A stretch of DNA of 64,000 nt from Gilvimarinus japonicus. GTDB taxonomy: Bacteria; Pseudomonadota; Gammaproteobacteria; Pseudomonadales; Cellvibrionaceae. The translations under genes and the position numbers were made by a program. Below, one piece after another: positions 1 through 8,626 of this stretch. The notes under the pieces were generated by a model. It was given only the letters and a program-made list of their open reading frames with translations. It did no database searches and had not been told where the DNA came from. How positions within the stretch are numbered: the first letter of the stretch is position 1; each line of letters opens with the position of its first letter. The stretch is from positions 2,914,001 through 2,978,000 of the forward strand of contig NZ_AP031500.1 of the NCBI RefSeq assembly GCF_042847215.1. Reading direction: 5' to 3'.

Positions 1-890
1 ATGGTTAGCTCAATCTCCCCAGCGTCATCTCGCAGTGGTGCGCCATTTGCCACGCTTGCCCACAACACCAGCGCCGCAAAAAACAGCGTCCATACACCCA
101 CGCCCCACAGAGCTTTGGCATCGTTAGGCGATTGTTGCGGGCGGTCTAACCCCGCATTCTCATGCTCATCGGAGTCCGCCAAGAATGGCGCGACCCAGCG
201 CTCGGTGACCCAAGCGCCGACCAATGCCAAGACAAAGGTCGAAGCCACCGTAAAGTAATAGTTGGAAGCCACGCTTACGCGGTAATCGGGAGCCACACCT
301 GCCACGGCCTCTTGGGTGATTCCGGCCAATATCACATCGGCGGGCCCCAGCAACAAATTGGCGCTGTAGCCGGCCGAGACGCCGGCAAACGCCGCCGCGA
401 TACCCGCCAACGGGGGCCGTCCGGCCATTTGAAACAAGACACCGGCCAGCGGAATCAGCAACACATACCCCACATCAAACGCTAGGTTCGACAAAATACC
501 GGTCAGCACCACCATCACACTTAGCATCGCTCCGCGAGCGTGGCGCACCAAGCGCAAAAGCACACAGCGCAACAGCCCTGAATGCTCGGCAACACCGAGC
601 CCTAGCATAGTGACCAACACCGCGCCCACGGGCGCAAAACCAACAAAGTTGTCTACCATTGAGCCAAGCAACCAACGCACGCCTTCGGCACTTAACAGGT
701 TGCGCGCTGCCACCGACTCACCACCGGGCAAATTTGCCTGCCAACCTAAAAGGCTTGCCAACCATGATGTGGCGGCGATAAACGCCGCCAGCCAGACAAA
801 TAACAGCGCCGGGTTAGGCAGGCGATTGCCGATTCGCTCAACCCTAGTTAACCAGCGGTGCGCGTGAGGAGTTTCAGTAGTTAGTGTCAT
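1..890 (-). CDS. AbgT-family transporter, N-terminal part (cut by window edge)
   Basis: The minus strand is open from the ATG at 890 to the window edge, giving 296 N-terminal residues with no stop, so the gene is partial and its C-terminus lies to the left. The protein begins MTLTTETPHAHRWLTRVERI and then alternates long hydrophobic segments with short loops. The motifs RIGNRLPNPALLFVWLAAF near the start, and later MLGLGVAEHSGLL and GILSNLAFDVGYVLLIPLAG, are characteristic of the AbgT family (p-aminobenzoyl-glutamate transporter). Members are inner-membrane proteins that import p-aminobenzoyl-glutamate or export sulfonamide-type antimetabolites. Known members are about 500 residues, so roughly 60% is visible. 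It is divergent from thiol peroxidase. The family call is firm from the motifs; direction and substrate of transport cannot be decided from the sequence. Confidence 0.85.
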   Translation of the reverse strand, partial: MTLTTETPHAHRWLTRVERIGNRLPNPALLFVWLAAFIAATSWLASLLGWQANLPGGESVAARNLLSAEGVRWLLGSMVDNFVGFAPVGAVLVTMLGLGVAEHSGLLRCVLLRLVRHARGAMLSVMVVLTGILSNLAFDVGYVLLIPLAGVLFQMAGRPPLAGIAAAFAGVSAGYSANLLLGPADVILAGITQEAVAGVAPDYRVSVASNYYFTVASTFVLALVGAWVTERWVAPFLADSDEHENAGLDRPQQSPNDAKALWGVGVWTLFFAALVLWASVANGAPLRDDAGEIELT

Positions 891-1044
891 ATCGATGTCA
901 GTTTTACGGGGTTAGTGGCGATACGCAACCGTCGATTGCAGGCTCGCCCATTGAATTTTACAGCTTTGCCACCACAGTAACAGAAGCGATGCACAGAGCC
1001 TCTCGCCCCTTTCACCTACACGCGATTACCGCACGGAGTTTTAT

Positions 1045-1539
1045 ATGGCTACAGTTACTTTAAAAGGCAATTCCATTAACACCAACGGCGCCCTGCCGGC
1101 CAACGGCAGCGCAGCACCGGATTTTACATTGGTTAAATCTGACTTGTCTGAGCTGAGCCTGGCAGACTTAAAGGGCAAAAATGTTGTATTAAACATCTTT
1201 CCAAGCGTTGACACCCCAACCTGCGCCCAATCCGTACGCACCTTTAACGAGCAAGCCAGCAAACTGGAGAACACCACGGTTGTCTGTGTATCACAAGATC
1301 TGCCCTTCGCTCAGGCACGTTTTTGCGGCGCCGAAGGTCTGGATGACGTGGAAAACGGCTCGGCCTTCCGTTCAAGCTTTGCCGAAGATTACGGTGTAAA
1401 ATTTGTCGACGGCCCGCTGACTGGCCTAACCGCCCGCGCGGTTGTGGTCATTAATGCCGACGGCAAAGTGGCCTATTCGGAGCTGGTCAGTGAAGTGGCC
1501 GACGAGCCAAATTACGACGCGGCGTTAAAAGCTCTGTAA
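1045..1539 (+). CDS. tpx: Thiol peroxidase Tpx
   Basis: This encodes a 164-residue atypical 2-Cys peroxiredoxin that reduces hydrogen and alkyl hydroperoxides using thioredoxin. The peroxidatic cysteine is C60 in SVDTPTCAQSVRTFN and the resolving cysteine is C94 in FAQARFCGAEG, matching the spacing of the E. coli enzyme (C61/C95). Length is typical of the family. The ATG at 1045 gives the expected N-terminus (MATVTLKGN), and AcGGAG is found about ten bases upstream. It is transcribed divergently from the AbgT-family gene and is followed by a hairpin at 1565-1587, so it is probably monocistronic. No OxyR site was recognised upstream. Confidence 0.97.
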   Translation: MATVTLKGNSINTNGALPANGSAAPDFTLVKSDLSELSLADLKGKNVVLNIFPSVDTPTCAQSVRTFNEQASKLENTTVVCVSQDLPFAQARFCGAEGLDDVENGSAFRSSFAEDYGVKFVDGPLTGLTARAVVVINADGKVAYSELVSEVADEPNYDAALKAL

Positions 1540-1564
1540 GCGACACATATTACCGACGTAAGCT

Positions 1565-1587
1565 ATCCCGGCGATCGCTGCCGGGAT
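1565..1587. terminator. Hairpin after tpx, weak terminator candidate
   Basis: The arms ATCCCGGC (1565-1572) and GCCGGGAT (1580-1587) pair perfectly across a 7-nt loop, 25 bases past the tpx stop. No uninterrupted T-run follows on either strand, so intrinsic termination is uncertain; it may simply be a stabilising 3' hairpin. Confidence 0.45.
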
Positions 1588-1629
1588 CTGCTATTATGCG
1601 AGGCATTCACGACCTCGGACCCATCTCTT

Positions 1630-2484
1630 ATGCTGCTGTTTGTCGACAACCTTACCAATGTGGATTTTAGCTACCTCGACGCTTCTCGTGGGCTACTGGG
1701 AGAGACTTGGCTGGCCAATATTCGCCTGCACGGCGACCTGGACGATCAAAGCATGGTGTGCGACTTTGGCGTGGTGAAAAAAATCGTCCGCGATTGGCTC
1801 GATACCGAGTTAGACCACCGCTTGGCCGTCCCCACCCAAGCGCCCAATATTGAGATCACCAGTAACGGCGATCAACTGGACATCCGCTGGACCCTCGACA
1901 ACGGCGAACATATCCACACTACCAGCCCGCGTCAGGCGATTGCGTTAGTCGAGGCCGCAACCCTCACCCCCGAAACCATTGCCCGCTGGTGCGAACAACA
2001 GCTAAAAAGTGCGTTTCGCGATGAAATCGAAAAACTCGAACTCAGCTTTAGCACCGAGCAAATAGAGGGTGCTTTTTATCATTACTCCCACGGGCTAAAA
2101 AAGCACGGCGGCAACTGCCAACGCATCGCCCACGGCCACCGCTCGCGTATTGATATCTGGGCCGACGGGGTTAAATCGACGAGCTTGGAGTCTCTGTGGG
2201 CCGAGCGCTGGCGCGATATTTATATCGGCAGCCGCGAGGACATCAGCGCCGAACCCACCATTAACGGCGCTGATTATTTCGACTTTGCTTACACCTCCGA
2301 GCAAGGTGCCTTTACCTTACAGCTGCCTAAGCGCTGCTGCTACATTATCGATACCGACACCACCGTCGAGTGTTTAGCCGAACACATTGCCGCCACGACC
2401 GCCGCCGACAACCCCAGCGTCGAGCTGCGTATTCGGGCGTTTGAAGGCATCAATAAAGGCGCCGAAGCCTACCGCGGCCAATGA
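1630..2484 (+). CDS. Two-part 6-pyruvoyl-tetrahydropterin synthase / QueD-like protein
   Basis: This is a 284-residue protein related to the PTPS/QueD (6-carboxytetrahydropterin synthase) fold, which acts on 7,8-dihydroneopterin triphosphate in pterin and queuosine metabolism. The first half (about 1-100) holds GETWLANIRLHGDLDDQSMV, DFGVVKK and LDHRLAVP, corresponding to the D-F and D-H elements of QueD. The second half (about 150-284) holds YHYSHGLKKHGGNC and RIAHGHRSRID, which look like the zinc-binding histidines and cysteine, then ELRIRAFEGINKGAEAYR at the end. Normal QueD is about 120 residues, so this is a duplicated or rearranged two-domain version. Its stop overlaps the ATG of the next reading frame (ATGA at 2481-2484), so it probably heads a short operon with that frame and the AraC regulator. 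The fold call is good; the exact reaction is not determined. Confidence 0.72.
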   Translation: MLLFVDNLTNVDFSYLDASRGLLGETWLANIRLHGDLDDQSMVCDFGVVKKIVRDWLDTELDHRLAVPTQAPNIEITSNGDQLDIRWTLDNGEHIHTTSPRQAIALVEAATLTPETIARWCEQQLKSAFRDEIEKLELSFSTEQIEGAFYHYSHGLKKHGGNCQRIAHGHRSRIDIWADGVKSTSLESLWAERWRDIYIGSREDISAEPTINGADYFDFAYTSEQGAFTLQLPKRCCYIIDTDTTVECLAEHIAATTAADNPSVELRIRAFEGINKGAEAYRGQ

Positions 2485-2653
2485 ACCAAGCCCCACCGAA
2501 CCAACCACAAATTTCCCTGTTGCTGCGCCTGCTCAGGCTGCATCAGTGGCCGGACATCTTAATTATCATGTGGCCCACTAAAATGCGCTGGCGGCGTGCG
2601 CGATGGTCTTTGTGTGCGTAGTGGCCTATTTATGGAGCCGGCCCGATGCTTAA
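2481..2653 (+). pseudogene. Small coupled membrane-type reading frame, probably frameshifted
   Basis: An ATG at 2481 overlaps the stop of the upstream PTPS-like gene (ATGA), the usual sign of translational coupling. As read it gives 46 residues ending at TAG 2619-2621, with LLLRLLRLHQWPDILIIMWP looking like the first amphipathic/hydrophobic stretch of a UbiA-type prenyltransferase. After the KM at residues 34-35 the sense switches to an Arg-rich nonsense-like tail, while the neighbouring frame there reads ALAACAMVFVCVVAYLW, a good membrane segment, and stops at TAA 2651-2653, overlapping the ATG of the AraC gene at 2646. A single-base indel near 2580 would join the two halves into a peptide of about 55 residues. 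It is either a relic of a larger membrane gene, a small membrane protein with a sequencing error, or a frameshifted gene. The UbiA resemblance is only suggestive. Confidence 0.35.
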
Positions 2654-3689
2654 CCCATCGGTCGAGCTGCTGGACATCTGCCTGCGCGTAGCGGCCATGG
2701 GGCAAATCGCCCTGCTGTGCCTGCTCTTTTTGCGTCGTCCCTGGCGACTCGCCCACCTGACCCTTGGCTGGCTGGCCGTGTGCACCGCCGGCTATCTGTC
2801 ACTCACAGCCCCTATTGCCGATGCCCATTATGGCCCTCTGCGGGGCCTGTTATTAGTTCTCACCGACAGTATTGCCTACGCCCTCTGGCTGGCCGTCATG
2901 CTGCACTTTCGCGACGACTTCTCCCCGCGGCGTTGGCCGCTAGCATTAAAGGGCGTGCTAGCGCTCTACGGCCTCGGGTTTATCTACTTTTTTGGCGTTT
3001 TACAGGGCATAGGCTGGCTGCACGATGCCAATCACCTACTGTCTATCGCACTGGTTGCACACATTATTATCCACCTGCTTAATGGCATGAATGACGATCT
3101 GATCGACGCCAGACGCAGCCTGAGAGTCCAGGCCACGCTGATTGCCAGCGTCTTTTTTCTATACCTCGCCAGTGTAGAGCTGGGGCCGGAGTTCATCCGC
3201 CATCACTGGCTGTTCAGCCTTTCAAATGCCGCCTTAGTGCTATTCGGGGTGAGTACTTTATCGGTTGCTCTACTCCTGCGTCCGGCCCAATCAAACGCTG
3301 ACGAGCTGTCAAACGCAGCTCATCCATCGGGCCGAGAAGCAGCCAGGCAACCCAATCCGCTGCAGGTTAAACTGGACGCGTTTCTTGCGCAGCGCGGCTA
3401 TACCCAAACCAACCTCACCATTGCCTCGCTGGCACATCAGCTCGGTTGTCAGGAGTATCAGCTGCGCCAACTGATCAATCGCGAGCTCGGCTACCGCAAT
3501 TTTTCCGACTTTCTCAATCGCCATCGCTTACCTGCAGCCGCCGAACAGTTAAGCAGCCACCGTTCACCCATAACCACAATCGCGCTGGATTTGGGCTACG
3601 GCTCAATCGGCCCCTTCAACCGCGCCTTTAAAACACATTTTGGCTGCACACCCAGCGACTACCGCCGCCAATTTCAAAATCGGCCATAG
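2646..3689 (+). CDS. AraC-family regulator with N-terminal membrane domain
   Basis: A 347-residue transcription regulator. Residues about 1-225 contain several hydrophobic helices (six or seven), and residues about 245-347 are an AraC-type double helix-turn-helix, ending in the family signature ITTIALDLGYGSIGPFNRAF followed by GCTPSDYRRQF. Such proteins are thought to sense a signal in the membrane and act on a nearby promoter. The start overlaps the end of the preceding small frame (ATGCTTAA), suggesting coupling. The serine hydrolase gene starts 71 bases downstream on the same strand and is the obvious candidate target or partner, but that is inference. A second regulator of the same architecture is encoded at 51050-52216. 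Confidence 0.88.
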   Translation: MLNPSVELLDICLRVAAMGQIALLCLLFLRRPWRLAHLTLGWLAVCTAGYLSLTAPIADAHYGPLRGLLLVLTDSIAYALWLAVMLHFRDDFSPRRWPLALKGVLALYGLGFIYFFGVLQGIGWLHDANHLLSIALVAHIIIHLLNGMNDDLIDARRSLRVQATLIASVFFLYLASVELGPEFIRHHWLFSLSNAALVLFGVSTLSVALLLRPAQSNADELSNAAHPSGREAARQPNPLQVKLDAFLAQRGYTQTNLTIASLAHQLGCQEYQLRQLINRELGYRNFSDFLNRHRLPAAAEQLSSHRSPITTIALDLGYGSIGPFNRAFKTHFGCTPSDYRRQFQNRP

Positions 3690-3760
3690 ATTTTTTTAAA
3701 ATCGGCGAGCCAGGCGCCGTGCGCGCCAACCACAATCGTCCTCCCACACAGGAGGACTCT

Positions 3761-5017
3761 ATGCCACACAAACGCCTTATTACCATTACCCTTGCCGTAC
3801 TTTTACCACTGGGCGCCTGCCTGTGGTTTGCCTGGCCCGTCTATCAGTTTTTCGCCTACAAGGGCGATGCCCCTATGCCAGCCTGGGGTTATGTCACCAT
3901 ACCCGCCGAAGGACCCAGCTCAAGCACACTGGATGACGACACTTATCGCCAAGCCGCCGCCCGGTCACTGAAGGAAATAAGCCGTCATCGTCAGGCGATA
4001 CAAGCGCCTGCGCTATCCGCCGCCGTGGCCATTCAGGGCAAACGGGTTTGGGCTGGCGCTGTCGGCTGGGCGGACATCAAAAACAAAGTGGCCGTGACAC
4101 CGCAAACACGCTTTCGCATTGGCAGCGTATCCAAGCCATTGACCATAACGGCGCTGGCCCAGCTTGTGGCCGATGGCACCGTTGAGCTGGACGCGCCGAT
4201 TACCCGCTACCTGCCCGAGCTACCCAACCGTCAGTGGCACAACATCACGGCGCGGCAACTGGCCTCCCATACCGCCGGGCTGGTGGAGTATAAGCACACC
4301 GCTGAGTGGGCCGGCCTCTACCGCATCATGGCGCTGCAAACCCACTACGAGGACGTTGAAAACTCACTGGCCATCTTTGATGACACGCCGCTGGCGTTTG
4401 AACCGGGCAGTGATTTTCAGTACACAAGCTACGGCACAGTGCTGCTCAGCGCGGTGATGCAAAGCGCCGCCGGCAAACCTTATCAGCAGTTGATGCAAGA
4501 GCGGGTAATGACACCTTTGCAGATGAACGCCACCGGCGCCGACCCGGGCGAGCACCGCGAGCCCATGGCCCGCTTTTACTGGAAGCGGGGTGATCGGGCC
4601 AAGCTCTGGCGTCAGGTGGACCTGAGCCACCGCCTCGCCGGCGGCGGCTTTGTCTCAACGCCCTCGGATTTGGTAAAGCTCGGTTCGGCTTGGCTGGATA
4701 CGGGGTTTATTCCCACTGATGTTCGCGAGCGCTTCTGGCAGCCCCAGCGCCTCGGCAGCGGCGAACTCAACCCGCAAAACTACGCCCTCGGCTGGCGCCT
4801 GCATAAAGGCGACGATTACATGGCCACCAACCTCAATCACGGCGGTGTCTCGCGCGGCGCCCAGTGCTGGCTAATGGTCATCCCAGAGTATCAGATGTCG
4901 ATCGCGATCAGCATGAACAGCAAAGTCGATGAGTTCTGGGAGTTTGGCGAATTGGCGATTTTTATCGCCCGCCACTTTATAGATGCGGCAAAAGAGACGG
5001 ACCCTGTGAACGAGTAG
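3761..5017 (+). CDS. Serine hydrolase, beta-lactamase / LACTB-like
   Basis: This encodes a 418-residue class C beta-lactamase-fold protein. The catalytic motif S-x-x-K is S122-V-S-K125 in RIGSVSKPLTITAL; the second motif is Y221-T-S in DFQYTSYGTVLLS, with Ser in place of the usual Asn as in LACTB-type proteins; the third is H360-G-G in NLNHGGVSRGAQ. An N-terminal hydrophobic segment (residues about 5-32) indicates export or membrane anchoring, so it acts in the periplasm, probably as a peptidase or esterase rather than a resistance enzyme. The start at 3761 is chosen over an upstream in-frame GTG at 3719 because GGAGGA lies at 3751-3756. It follows the AraC gene and is convergent with the lpxL-like gene, from which 8 bases separate it. 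Confidence 0.88.
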   Translation: MPHKRLITITLAVLLPLGACLWFAWPVYQFFAYKGDAPMPAWGYVTIPAEGPSSSTLDDDTYRQAAARSLKEISRHRQAIQAPALSAAVAIQGKRVWAGAVGWADIKNKVAVTPQTRFRIGSVSKPLTITALAQLVADGTVELDAPITRYLPELPNRQWHNITARQLASHTAGLVEYKHTAEWAGLYRIMALQTHYEDVENSLAIFDDTPLAFEPGSDFQYTSYGTVLLSAVMQSAAGKPYQQLMQERVMTPLQMNATGADPGEHREPMARFYWKRGDRAKLWRQVDLSHRLAGGGFVSTPSDLVKLGSAWLDTGFIPTDVRERFWQPQRLGSGELNPQNYALGWRLHKGDDYMATNLNHGGVSRGAQCWLMVIPEYQMSIAISMNSKVDEFWEFGELAIFIARHFIDAAKETDPVNE

Positions 5018-5025
5018 CGATCAGG

Positions 5026-5946
5026 CTACTCGTAAAAATCCGACTCGCCCGGCGGACGGGTTTTAAAGCGCGGCTGAGCCCAAAAGTACTGCTCGGGGCA
5101 TTTGGCGATTTGCTCGGCCATAAAATCCGACACTCGCTGAGTATCGGCGATATCGTCCCCGCTGGGGAAGTTTTCAAACGCCGGGTGGATGGTTAACTTG
5201 TAACCCGAGCCATCGTCCATGCGCACCTGTGTAAACGGAATTACTTTTGCTCTGCCGAGCTTAACGATTTTGCTGGTGGCGGTGATGGTCGCGGCTGGCA
5301 CGCCAAAAAAATCCACAAACACGCTGTTTTTAGCCCCCAAATCGCGATCGGGTGCGTACCACACCGCCCGCCCTTGGCGTAACTTGGCAATCATACCGCG
5401 AATGTTATCGCGCGGAATTGCCTCGCCGGTTTTACAATAGGACTCTCGGCCTTTGCGCTGGATATAATCGTACACTTTGTTGCCGTGCGGGCGATAAAGG
5501 CCGTCAAACTCAACATTACACCCGAGAAACGCACTGCCAATATCCAACGTGCTAAAATGTGTGGTTAACAACAGTATACCGCTGCCTTGGCGTTGCGCCT
5601 CGTGGATATGCTCGACACCCTCAATAGTGTGCAATTTACGTAAACGCCGGGCACTCCAAAACCACCCTATGCCGGTTTCGAAGGCAGCGGTTATCATAGA
5701 TTCGGTATTTTTCTTTAGCAGCTCTTCACGCTCAGCGTCTGATTTTTCGGGAAAACAGCGCTCGAGGTTCACTCGCGCATAGTTAATACGCTTTTTATTT
5801 AAATACAACAAAGGGGCCAGCTGACGCGCCACCCACAACTGCCATTTATAGGGTAACTGAGCCAGCACTATCCATAAGCCTGCCCCCAACCAAGACAGCC
5901 AATGACGCGGCTTAAGTAATGCAGCGCTAAAACGGGTACGACTCAT
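5026..5946 (-). CDS. lpxL: LpxL/HtrB-family lipid A lauroyl acyltransferase
   Basis: A 306-residue inner-membrane acyltransferase that transfers a secondary acyl chain from acyl-ACP to lipid A. The catalytic H-x4-D motif is H130-F-S-T-L-D135 in LLTTHFSTLDIGS, after an N-terminal hydrophobic anchor (about 18-35). Other family signatures are GLYRPHGN and APDRDLGAKNSVFVDFFG, and the C-terminal YFWAQPRFKTRP. Length equals that of E. coli LpxL/LpxP. It lies 6 bases downstream of the yihG-like gene on the same strand and probably forms a lipid-acylation operon with it. Which acyl chain or position (LpxL, LpxP or LpxM-like) is used cannot be read from the sequence; the symbol is assigned at the family level. 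Confidence 0.9.
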   Translation of the reverse strand: MSRTRFSAALLKPRHWLSWLGAGLWIVLAQLPYKWQLWVARQLAPLLYLNKKRINYARVNLERCFPEKSDAEREELLKKNTESMITAAFETGIGWFWSARRLRKLHTIEGVEHIHEAQRQGSGILLLTTHFSTLDIGSAFLGCNVEFDGLYRPHGNKVYDYIQRKGRESYCKTGEAIPRDNIRGMIAKLRQGRAVWYAPDRDLGAKNSVFVDFFGVPAATITATSKIVKLGRAKVIPFTQVRMDDGSGYKLTIHPAFENFPSGDDIADTQRVSDFMAEQIAKCPEQYFWAQPRFKTRPPGESDFYE

Positions 5947-5952
5947 AAACCA

Positions 5953-6855
5953 TTACTTCTCATGTGATAACTCGCGCTGCGTTAACGCCTCTAAGCGCTC
6001 ATCTTTCTCTTGCCACACTTGATTGATCCAATATTGAAAGTGCGTGCGAAACTCGGCATCTTCAGTGTAATTACCCAGTAAATCTTTACCCACCGCCAGT
6101 TCGCGAGCGTGGACATTTATGCGCCCTACCCGGCCACAAATATACTCGACAAAACTGGGCCTACCGCCGGGGTAGTGGATGGTGACATCGAGTAACGTTT
6201 TAATACGGCCATTCATGGCGGTTAAAGTAAAGGCTAAGCCACCAGCTTTAGGAATAAGCAAGTGCCAGTAAGGCGACCCTTGGGCGCGGTGTTTCGCTGG
6301 GGTAAAGCGTGTTCCTTCTAAGTAGCTAATAATTGTCACAGGTTTATTGCTATAGCGCTCACACTGCTTTTGCGTGGTGGCTAAATCTTTGCCCGCTAAG
6401 CTTGGATCGCGAGCAATTTGCGCTTTGGTGTGACGACGCATAAACGGAAAGTCCAGCGCCCAGAAAGCCAACCCTAGCACTGGAATCCACATCAGTGACG
6501 TCTTTAAAAAGAATTTAAAGTAAGGCACCTCGCGGTTAAACAGCCGCAGTAACACCAAAATATCAACCCAGCTTTGGTGGTTAACCACCAACATAAACCA
6601 CTGCCGCCGGGTCAAGTGCTCTGGGCCTTGATAGACAATACGGGTAGGCAACAGCCAACGCTGATGAAGATTGTTAGCCGTAATCCAAGCGCTGGCTATT
6701 TTATCCAGCCAGCGCGTCAGCAGCGGTCGATAACGACTACGGTAGGCCGCCAACTTAAGCAACGATAAACTAATCAGCGGGGCACTAATGGCCAAAGTCA
6801 CCAAGACAAACAGTAACAGTGAAAAAATGCCCCGCGCCGCAGAGATAAACGACAT
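5953..6855 (-). CDS. yihG: YihG/PlsC-like 1-acylglycerol-3-phosphate acyltransferase
   Basis: A 300-residue membrane acyltransferase of the PlsC superfamily, which acylates lysophosphatidic acid or a similar lysolipid. The H-x4-D motif is H93-Q-S-W-V-D98 in VVNHQSWVDIL, and the substrate-binding motif EGTRF follows in TIISYLEGTRFTP. Two hydrophobic N-terminal segments anchor it. Length and the FMRRHTK and EGTRFTPAKH segments resemble E. coli YihG rather than the shorter PlsC. I use the ATG at 6855, one codon inside a possible TTG at 6858. The gene starts 11 bases after the fabV stop and ends 6 bases before lpxL, so fabV, yihG and lpxL may be one transcript devoted to fatty acid synthesis and membrane lipid acylation. 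Confidence 0.85.
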   Translation of the reverse strand: MSFISAARGIFSLLLFVLVTLAISAPLISLSLLKLAAYRSRYRPLLTRWLDKIASAWITANNLHQRWLLPTRIVYQGPEHLTRRQWFMLVVNHQSWVDILVLLRLFNREVPYFKFFLKTSLMWIPVLGLAFWALDFPFMRRHTKAQIARDPSLAGKDLATTQKQCERYSNKPVTIISYLEGTRFTPAKHRAQGSPYWHLLIPKAGGLAFTLTAMNGRIKTLLDVTIHYPGGRPSFVEYICGRVGRINVHARELAVGKDLLGNYTEDAEFRTHFQYWINQVWQEKDERLEALTQRELSHEK

Positions 6856-6866
6856 CAAACGATCAC

Positions 6867-8051
6867 TTAGAAATTATGTGATACCAAAGGCGAAGTCTCG
6901 GCATCGTAATCTACGCCGTCAAAACCAAAACCGAATAACTTCAAAAAGTTTTCGTGATAGGTTTTGTAATCGGTAAGCTCCATTAGGTTCTCTTCGGTCA
7001 CCTGGGGCCAAATGGCCTCTACCTCGGCCTGAGTGGCGGGCTCCAATTCTTTGTTATCGACCCGAAACCGGCCGCCATCATCTAAACGAGGACTATCGGC
7101 GTATAAACATTCGGTAAACAAGCGCTGCAACTGTTCGATACAGCCCTCATGGGTGCCCTGCTCTTTCATCACCTTAAACAAGATAGACATATACAAAGGC
7201 ATAACGGGAATTGCCGCCGCCGCCTGAGTCACCAGCGCTTTTAGCACCGCCACATTCGCGCTTACACTTTTGTCCGTCAAACGCTCGGCAATCGCTGACG
7301 CCGCGCGATCCAGATCCTCTTTAGCTTTACCAATGGTGGCACGGCCGTAGATGGGCCACGTCAGTTTGTCGCCCAAATAAGTATAAGCAACCGTTTTGGC
7401 GCCATCGGCCAAAACACCGGCCTCGGCTAAGGCGTCCATCCACATTTCCCAGTCTTCGCCGCCCATCACTTTAACCGTGTTGGCAATTTCTTCATCGCTT
7501 GCGGGCTCAACGGTTACATCGCCGATCTTCATGGTATCGGTATTAAGGTTTTTAGCGGTATAGCCTTCGCCGATGGGCTTTAACACTGAATTGTAGGTCT
7601 CACCGGTGTTGGGGTCGGTACGGCGCGGCGATGCCAGCGAGTAAACCACCAAATCCACCTTTCCTAAATCTTCTTTAATGGCGGCAATGGCCTCGGCTTT
7701 GATCTCATTGCTAAAGGCATCGCCATTGATGGTGCGGGCGTACAGGCCGTCCTTTTCGGCGGCAGCATGAAACGCGGCGGTATTGTAATAACCCGCAGAC
7801 GCCGTTTTGCGCTCGGTGGGCGGTTTTTCGAAGCACAAACCTAAGGTTTTGGCGCCACTGCCGTAAGCGGCCGTAATGCGCGACGCCAAACCGTAGCCGG
7901 TCGAACAGCCGATCACCAGTACATTTTTGGGGCCACCTACCACCTCACCTTGAGCTCGAGTGTAGTCAATTTGCTCTTGCACGTGGGCAGCGCAGCCTTC
8001 TGGATGGGCATTAATACAAATAAAACCACGAACTTTTGGCTTGATAATCAT
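6867..8051 (-). CDS. fabV: FabV trans-2-enoyl-CoA/ACP reductase
   Basis: A 394-residue NADH-dependent enoyl reductase completing each cycle of fatty-acid elongation. The Rossmann cofactor site is VLVIGCSTGYGLASRI, and the catalytic Tyr-x8-Lys motif is seen in YGRATIGKAK within KLTWPIYGRATIGKAKED. The start MIIKPKVRGFICINAHPEG is the standard FabV N-terminus, so the ATG at 8051 is chosen over upstream in-frame codons; AGGA lies upstream. FabV enzymes are generally much less sensitive to triclosan than FabI, an established family property. In the Y-x8-K-K motif of characterised FabV proteins the second lysine is replaced by Glu here. It heads a probable operon with yihG and lpxL. Confidence 0.95.
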   Translation of the reverse strand: MIIKPKVRGFICINAHPEGCAAHVQEQIDYTRAQGEVVGGPKNVLVIGCSTGYGLASRITAAYGSGAKTLGLCFEKPPTERKTASAGYYNTAAFHAAAEKDGLYARTINGDAFSNEIKAEAIAAIKEDLGKVDLVVYSLASPRRTDPNTGETYNSVLKPIGEGYTAKNLNTDTMKIGDVTVEPASDEEIANTVKVMGGEDWEMWMDALAEAGVLADGAKTVAYTYLGDKLTWPIYGRATIGKAKEDLDRAASAIAERLTDKSVSANVAVLKALVTQAAAAIPVMPLYMSILFKVMKEQGTHEGCIEQLQRLFTECLYADSPRLDDGGRFRVDNKELEPATQAEVEAIWPQVTEENLMELTDYKTYHENFLKLFGFGFDGVDYDAETSPLVSHNF

Positions 8052-8215
8052 AGACTTGCATCCTGTTGTATAAGTATCGAGCGGCCGCCTGCCGCTGCGC
8101 AACCCGCTGGTTGCGCCAACTGAAAAGGGGGTATTATAGTGCTCTTAGCGCCGATTAACAGAGCCCAGCGATTCCTGCCAGGTGATGTAGGCGCCTAAAC
8201 CCGATAGGAGGTTGT

Positions 8216-8626
8216 ATGATCTACCCAATGGCGGCCATGGTACTACTAACATTTTACGTCGCCCTGCGTATGTTTAAAGCACGGGTATCGGCCATCAAAA
8301 GCGGCCAGGTACCCATAGAACACTTTAGAACTTACGCTACCCCCACCGACCAACTGCCAGCAATGATGGTCTACACCCAGCGCTGTTACAACAATCTGTT
8401 GGAAATGCCGATTTTGTTTTACGCGGCTTGCTTAACCGCCATGGTGACTCAGCTAACCGGCACATTAATGCTGGTACTAGCGTGGCTGTACGTGGCTTGC
8501 CGCATTGCCCAAGCAACGCTGCACCTGCGCGGCAAAGTGCGCTGGCGTATGCGCTCGTTTTTTGCCAGTGTGGTTTGCCTACTGGCGATGTGGGGGGTAT
8601 TGGTAGGCGCGGCACTGGCGCGTTAG
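8216..8626 (+). CDS. MAPEG-family membrane protein
   Basis: A 136-residue, four-helix integral membrane protein with the signature of the MAPEG family (membrane-associated proteins in eicosanoid and glutathione metabolism). Seen features are an N-terminal helix (about 3-20), the RCYNNLLEMPILFYAA segment that corresponds to the conserved N-LE-P motif, and LAWLYVACRIAQATLHL, the R-x2-H/Y-type motif of the third helix. The start has a strong AGGAGG site seven bases upstream (8203-8211). Bacterial members are often of unknown substrate, and glutathione transferase activity has been shown for only some. The gene stands alone, divergent from fabV. Confidence 0.85.
   Translation: MIYPMAAMVLLTFYVALRMFKARVSAIKSGQVPIEHFRTYATPTDQLPAMMVYTQRCYNNLLEMPILFYAACLTAMVTQLTGTLMLVLAWLYVACRIAQATLHLRGKVRWRMRSFFASVVCLLAMWGVLVGAALAR

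Noticed and set aside
4164..4457. A 97-codon frame inside the serine hydrolase gene
   Set aside because: It is an out-of-frame shadow of the hydrolase, which has all three catalytic motifs in its own frame.
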